From Bacteroidetes bacterium QS_8_64_10 (lineage in GTDB: Bacteria; Bacteroidota; Rhodothermia; Rhodothermales; Salinibacteraceae), in contig PXTQ01000102.1 of assembly GCA_003022505.1 (NCBI GenBank), positions 1 to 7,215 on the forward strand: a stretch of 7,215 bases of DNA, written 5' to 3'. Below, in pieces: positions 5,259 through 7,215 of the stretch. The stretch's first letter is position 1. The number at the start of each line of letters is the position of its first letter. Below the pieces are notes generated by a model. The model worked only from the letters and a program-made list of their open reading frames with translations, was not told where the DNA came from and did not search any database. Position numbers and translations under genes: made by a program.

Positions 5259-6146
5259 ATGAGCGAAGCAAGCGAAGACGCTGCAAAAAGACGCTCCAGC
5301 CTCGTGGGACTGATACGGCTCGTTCGCCCGCTGAACGCTGCACTGGTAGCAGCTGGAGCCGTGTTGGGCGGCATGCTGGTAAGCGGAGCGGCGGCCTTCG
5401 AGGGCGGCAGCCTGAGTCGTCTGCTGTGGGCGGCGGGATCGGCAGCGCTCATCGGCGGGGGCGCCAACGGCCTCAACGACGCCTGCGACCTCGACGTCGA
5501 CCGCGTGAACCGACCGGGGCGCCCGCTGCCCGCCGGGCAGGCCACGCCCCGCGCCGCCTGGATCGTGTGGGGCGTGGCGACGACGGCAGGCATCGGCGTA
5601 AGCGTGTGGCTCTCGTGGCCGCACGTCGTGATGGCAGTGACGGCGGCGGCGCTGCTGTATACCTACAACGTGCGCTGGAAACACATCCCCGGCCTGGGAA
5701 ACGCCGTGGTAGCGCTCGTTACCGGGCTGGCGCTGACCTACGGCGGAATGGCTGTCGGCTCCGCATGGCCCGCGCTCGTGGGAGCGGCGTTCGCCTTTCT
5801 CGTGACGCTGGCCCGCGAGATCGTCAAAGACGTGCAGGACGCGCAGGGCGACGCGGCTACGGGAGGGCGCACGCTGCCGCTGGTCTGGGGCGCGGGCGCG
5901 GCGTGGCAAAGCGCCGCCGGCGTCGTGGCGCTGACGGTGGCGCTGACGCCCGCGCCGTATCTGGCGCTCGGCTATCCGGGTGCGTACCTGCTCGGCGTGG
6001 TGCTCGCGGACGCCGCGCTGCTGCGCGCTATGGGCGTGTGCGCATCCACGCCGACCCCCGAACGGGCGGAACGCGCAAGCCGCCTCCTGAAAGGGGCGAT
6101 GGCGCTCGGCATGATGGCGCTGGCGGTGGCCGGCCTGTTGCGGTAG
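5259..6146 (+). CDS. UbiA-family prenyltransferase (GGGP geranylgeranyltransferase-like)
   Basis: A 295-aa integral membrane protein of the UbiA superfamily, which transfers isoprenoid chains from a prenyl diphosphate using magnesium. The first aspartate-rich motif is NDACDLDVDRVNRPGRPLPA at 73-92 (N73, D77, D81). The second is REIVKDVQDAQGD at 186-198 (D191, D194, D198). About eight or nine hydrophobic segments fill the rest, starting near residue 25. The NRPxRPLPAG and REIxKDxxDxxGD wording is closest to the geranylgeranylglycerol-phosphate geranylgeranyltransferase (DGGGP synthase) branch, which archaea use for ether lipids and many Bacteroidota also carry. Other UbiA branches making quinone or homogentisate products cannot be excluded. 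Length and motifs are complete. The ATG at 5259 gives a natural N-terminus (a 12-residue charged start before LVGLIRLVRPLNA). No pathway partners are in the window. Confidence 0.9.
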   Translation: MSEASEDAAKRRSSLVGLIRLVRPLNAALVAAGAVLGGMLVSGAAAFEGGSLSRLLWAAGSAALIGGGANGLNDACDLDVDRVNRPGRPLPAGQATPRAAWIVWGVATTAGIGVSVWLSWPHVVMAVTAAALLYTYNVRWKHIPGLGNAVVALVTGLALTYGGMAVGSAWPALVGAAFAFLVTLAREIVKDVQDAQGDAATGGRTLPLVWGAGAAWQSAAGVVALTVALTPAPYLALGYPGAYLLGVVLADAALLRAMGVCASTPTPERAERASRLLKGAMALGMMALAVAGLLR

Positions 6147-6182
6147 ACCGGCGGCGTGTCATGCCGATTGGAGATGGTGATG

Positions 6183-6343
6183 TCAGCGCGCCAGCCAGAG
6201 CGTCTCGGTCTCAATCTCCGCCGGATCCTTGACCGCGAGCTGCCTGGGCGCAACGAAGGTCGCCGTCTTCGCTTTGCCAGCGGCGGTTCCGTTCGCGCTC
6301 CCCGCTTCGGTGGCTGCGACAGCCGCGCTCGTCGTCTCCTGCG
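6183..6343 (-). pseudogene. Start-less gene fragment, possibly the N-terminus of a cell-wall hydrolase
   Basis: Directly after the receptor stop, the minus strand in another frame reads like a secreted protein beginning inside a signal peptide (SIAFLAQETTSAAVAA), then an Ala/Thr-rich linker, then VKDPAEIETETLWLAR and a TGA at 6185-6183. From memory, Rhodothermales-type SleB-like cell-wall hydrolases carry a similar ExETLWLAR string at the start of the catalytic domain; this is recall, not a search. There is no ATG or usual alternative start anywhere between 6183 and 6343 in this frame, and the catalytic domain itself is missing. The segment thus seems cut at both ends. It could also be a spurious open frame in GC-rich DNA. 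Confidence 0.35.
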
Positions 6344-7168
6344 CTAAAAACGCAATCGAGCACGCACGTTGAAGGTGCGCGGCGTCAGGCGCGTCGGCAC
6401 GCGCTGAAAGTCGCTCGTCCAGGTGTACGCGACCACGTTGGTCATGTCGAAGACGTTGAGCACCTCGCCCGTGAGTTGGAGGACCAGATCGTGCCCCGCG
6501 AAGTCTTCCGAGAGCGTGATCTTTTTCCCGACGCCGAAGTCCATGCGAGCGTAGCGCAGAAAACGCCCCTTCATGCGCGGGCCGGGCTTCTGAATCTGCA
6601 CGCTGTCCACGCACGACCCGCGAACGCTATTCGTGCAGTTGTAGCCCGGATTCGGCGGCGTGTAGGGCAAACCGCTGCCGAAAAGCATCCGCATGTGCAA
6701 CTTCCAGCTTTTGTTATCGGGAATGTAGTCTTGCAGGAAGGCCGAGAAGGTGTGGCGCTGATCGGTGGGACGTGGGACCCAGTTGTCCTCGCCCCAGGTT
6801 TTGTTGCCCCAGAGATTGCTGTTTCTGTATTCGGGCAGAAAGCGCTCCTCGGTGTGCAGATAGCTGTAGTTGAACCAGCTTTCCAGGCCGGGCACCAGCT
6901 CGCCGCGCACCTGAAGGTCCAACCCGTAGGCATAGCCCTCCGAGTCGTTCTCGCCGGAATACTCGACGCGCGCGTTCTCGATGCTGTACCAGTTGACGAA
7001 GGCTCCGCTCGTGCTCGCTGCAGGCGTCGTGGCCGGCGGACTGGGGCCGACCGCGGCGACCGCGCCACGACCGAGGATGCGCATCGTGAGCGCCAGCGGC
7101 GGGACGGGGACAAGTCGGGCATGGCCGTCTTCGCATTCGGGGCCTTCCTGCTCGGGGGGCTGAGCCAC
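6344..7168 (-). CDS. TonB-dependent receptor, C-terminal barrel fragment
   Basis: From about 7000 to 6344 the minus strand encodes about 220 residues of a TonB-dependent outer-membrane receptor. Alternating beta-barrel strands appear in YAYGLDLQVRGELVPGLESW, PRPTDQRHTFSAFLQDYIP and LHMRMLFGSGLPYTPPNPGY. The end is TPRTFNVRARLRF, with the terminal phenylalanine recognised by the barrel assembly machinery. Full receptors of this class have 700-1000 residues, with a carboxypeptidase-like domain, a plug and 22 strands, so the plug and most of the barrel are missing. The frame stays open to a GTG at 7168 and on to the window edge. However, the first 56 residues (Pro/Ala-rich, for example GPSPPATTPAASTS) do not look like a receptor, and the opposite strand there looks coding. 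No signal peptide or TonB box. It is either a remnant or a fragment joined to foreign sequence. The ligand is unknown. Confidence 0.7.
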   Translation of the reverse strand: MAQPPEQEGPECEDGHARLVPVPPLALTMRILGRGAVAAVGPSPPATTPAASTSGAFVNWYSIENARVEYSGENDSEGYAYGLDLQVRGELVPGLESWFNYSYLHTEERFLPEYRNSNLWGNKTWGEDNWVPRPTDQRHTFSAFLQDYIPDNKSWKLHMRMLFGSGLPYTPPNPGYNCTNSVRGSCVDSVQIQKPGPRMKGRFLRYARMDFGVGKKITLSEDFAGHDLVLQLTGEVLNVFDMTNVVAYTWTSDFQRVPTRLTPRTFNVRARLRF

Positions 7169-7215
7169 CTGTTCGCGGACATGCTCTCCGCGCCCGACAT
7201 CGCCCAGCCGATCGA
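7022..7215 (+). CDS. Partial membrane-protein reading frame running off the window
   Basis: In the plus-strand frame containing the ATG at 7121, a charged stretch (RGDRATTEDAHRERQRRDGD) is followed by MAVFAFGAFLLGGLSHLFAD and MLSAPDIAQPI, then the window ends. A hydrophobic helix ending in a G-x-SH-x-x-AD motif followed by a proline-rich turn resembles the membrane-bound metal-dependent hydrolases of the YdjM/DUF457 group, in which this histidine-aspartate pair is typical. I infer that family with modest confidence. The frame has no start that fits a full gene and runs backward into the antisense of the receptor. The 5' end therefore seems to be cut near 7000-7020. Codons are strongly G/C-ending. 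Confidence 0.45.

Noticed and set aside
5201..6232. 343-residue plus-strand frame overlapping UbiA
   Set aside because: Arg/Gly-rich out-of-frame translation of the UbiA gene without domains; the UbiA frame has both aspartate motifs and membrane helices.

Overview
The window is GC-rich DNA that looks like a Bacteroidota/Rhodothermota genome, most likely a Rhodothermales relative. This is inferred from three things: a TonB-dependent receptor C-terminus of the type common in that group, a UbiA prenyltransferase resembling the geranylgeranylglycerol-phosphate enzymes of Bacteroidota, and starts that lack clear Shine-Dalgarno sequences. Spacers between genes are AT-richer than the genes and hold short, degenerate, low-complexity repeats. 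In two places these repeats extend an open frame upstream of the likely true start codon.

Layout. 1-150: spacer with one short hairpin. 151-1249 (minus): a two-gene unit in which a 90-aa conserved-type hypothetical protein overlaps a PhnP-like metallo-beta-lactamase-fold hydrolase by 11 bp. 1250-1634: spacer. 1635-2759 (minus): a membrane-anchored pentapeptide-repeat protein with an acidic tail and a plausible sigma70-type promoter at 2847-2875. 2760-3255: a long spacer with a perfect 13-bp hairpin. Both spacers flanking the pentapeptide gene carry a matching 30-bp box (24/30 identical, same orientation). 3256-4056 (plus): an extensin-like/M15-type peptidase domain followed by a peptidoglycan-binding-like segment. 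4208-4702 (plus): a short single-domain asparaginase-like protein. 4807-5115 (minus): a small charged hypothetical protein, divergent from 5259-6146 (plus), the UbiA-family enzyme.

The last kilobase is broken. On the minus strand lies only the C-terminal part of a TonB-dependent receptor (recognisable from about 7000 down to 6344). It is followed by a start-less reading frame at 6343-6183 that ends abruptly at what may be the beginning of a cell-wall-hydrolase domain. From about 7020 to the window end the plus strand instead encodes a piece of an unrelated membrane protein. The receptor remnant therefore has gene fragments on both sides, suggesting a rearrangement junction or an assembly misjoin.

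There is no single pathway. The genes are mostly independent housekeeping or accessory units: phosphodiesterase-like hydrolase, cell-wall peptidase, amidohydrolase and lipid prenyltransferase. I saw no CRISPR array, tRNA, rRNA or complete mobile element, and no clear evidence of an undescribed multi-gene system. The most unusual signals are the repeat pair around the pentapeptide gene and the fragment mosaic at the right end.
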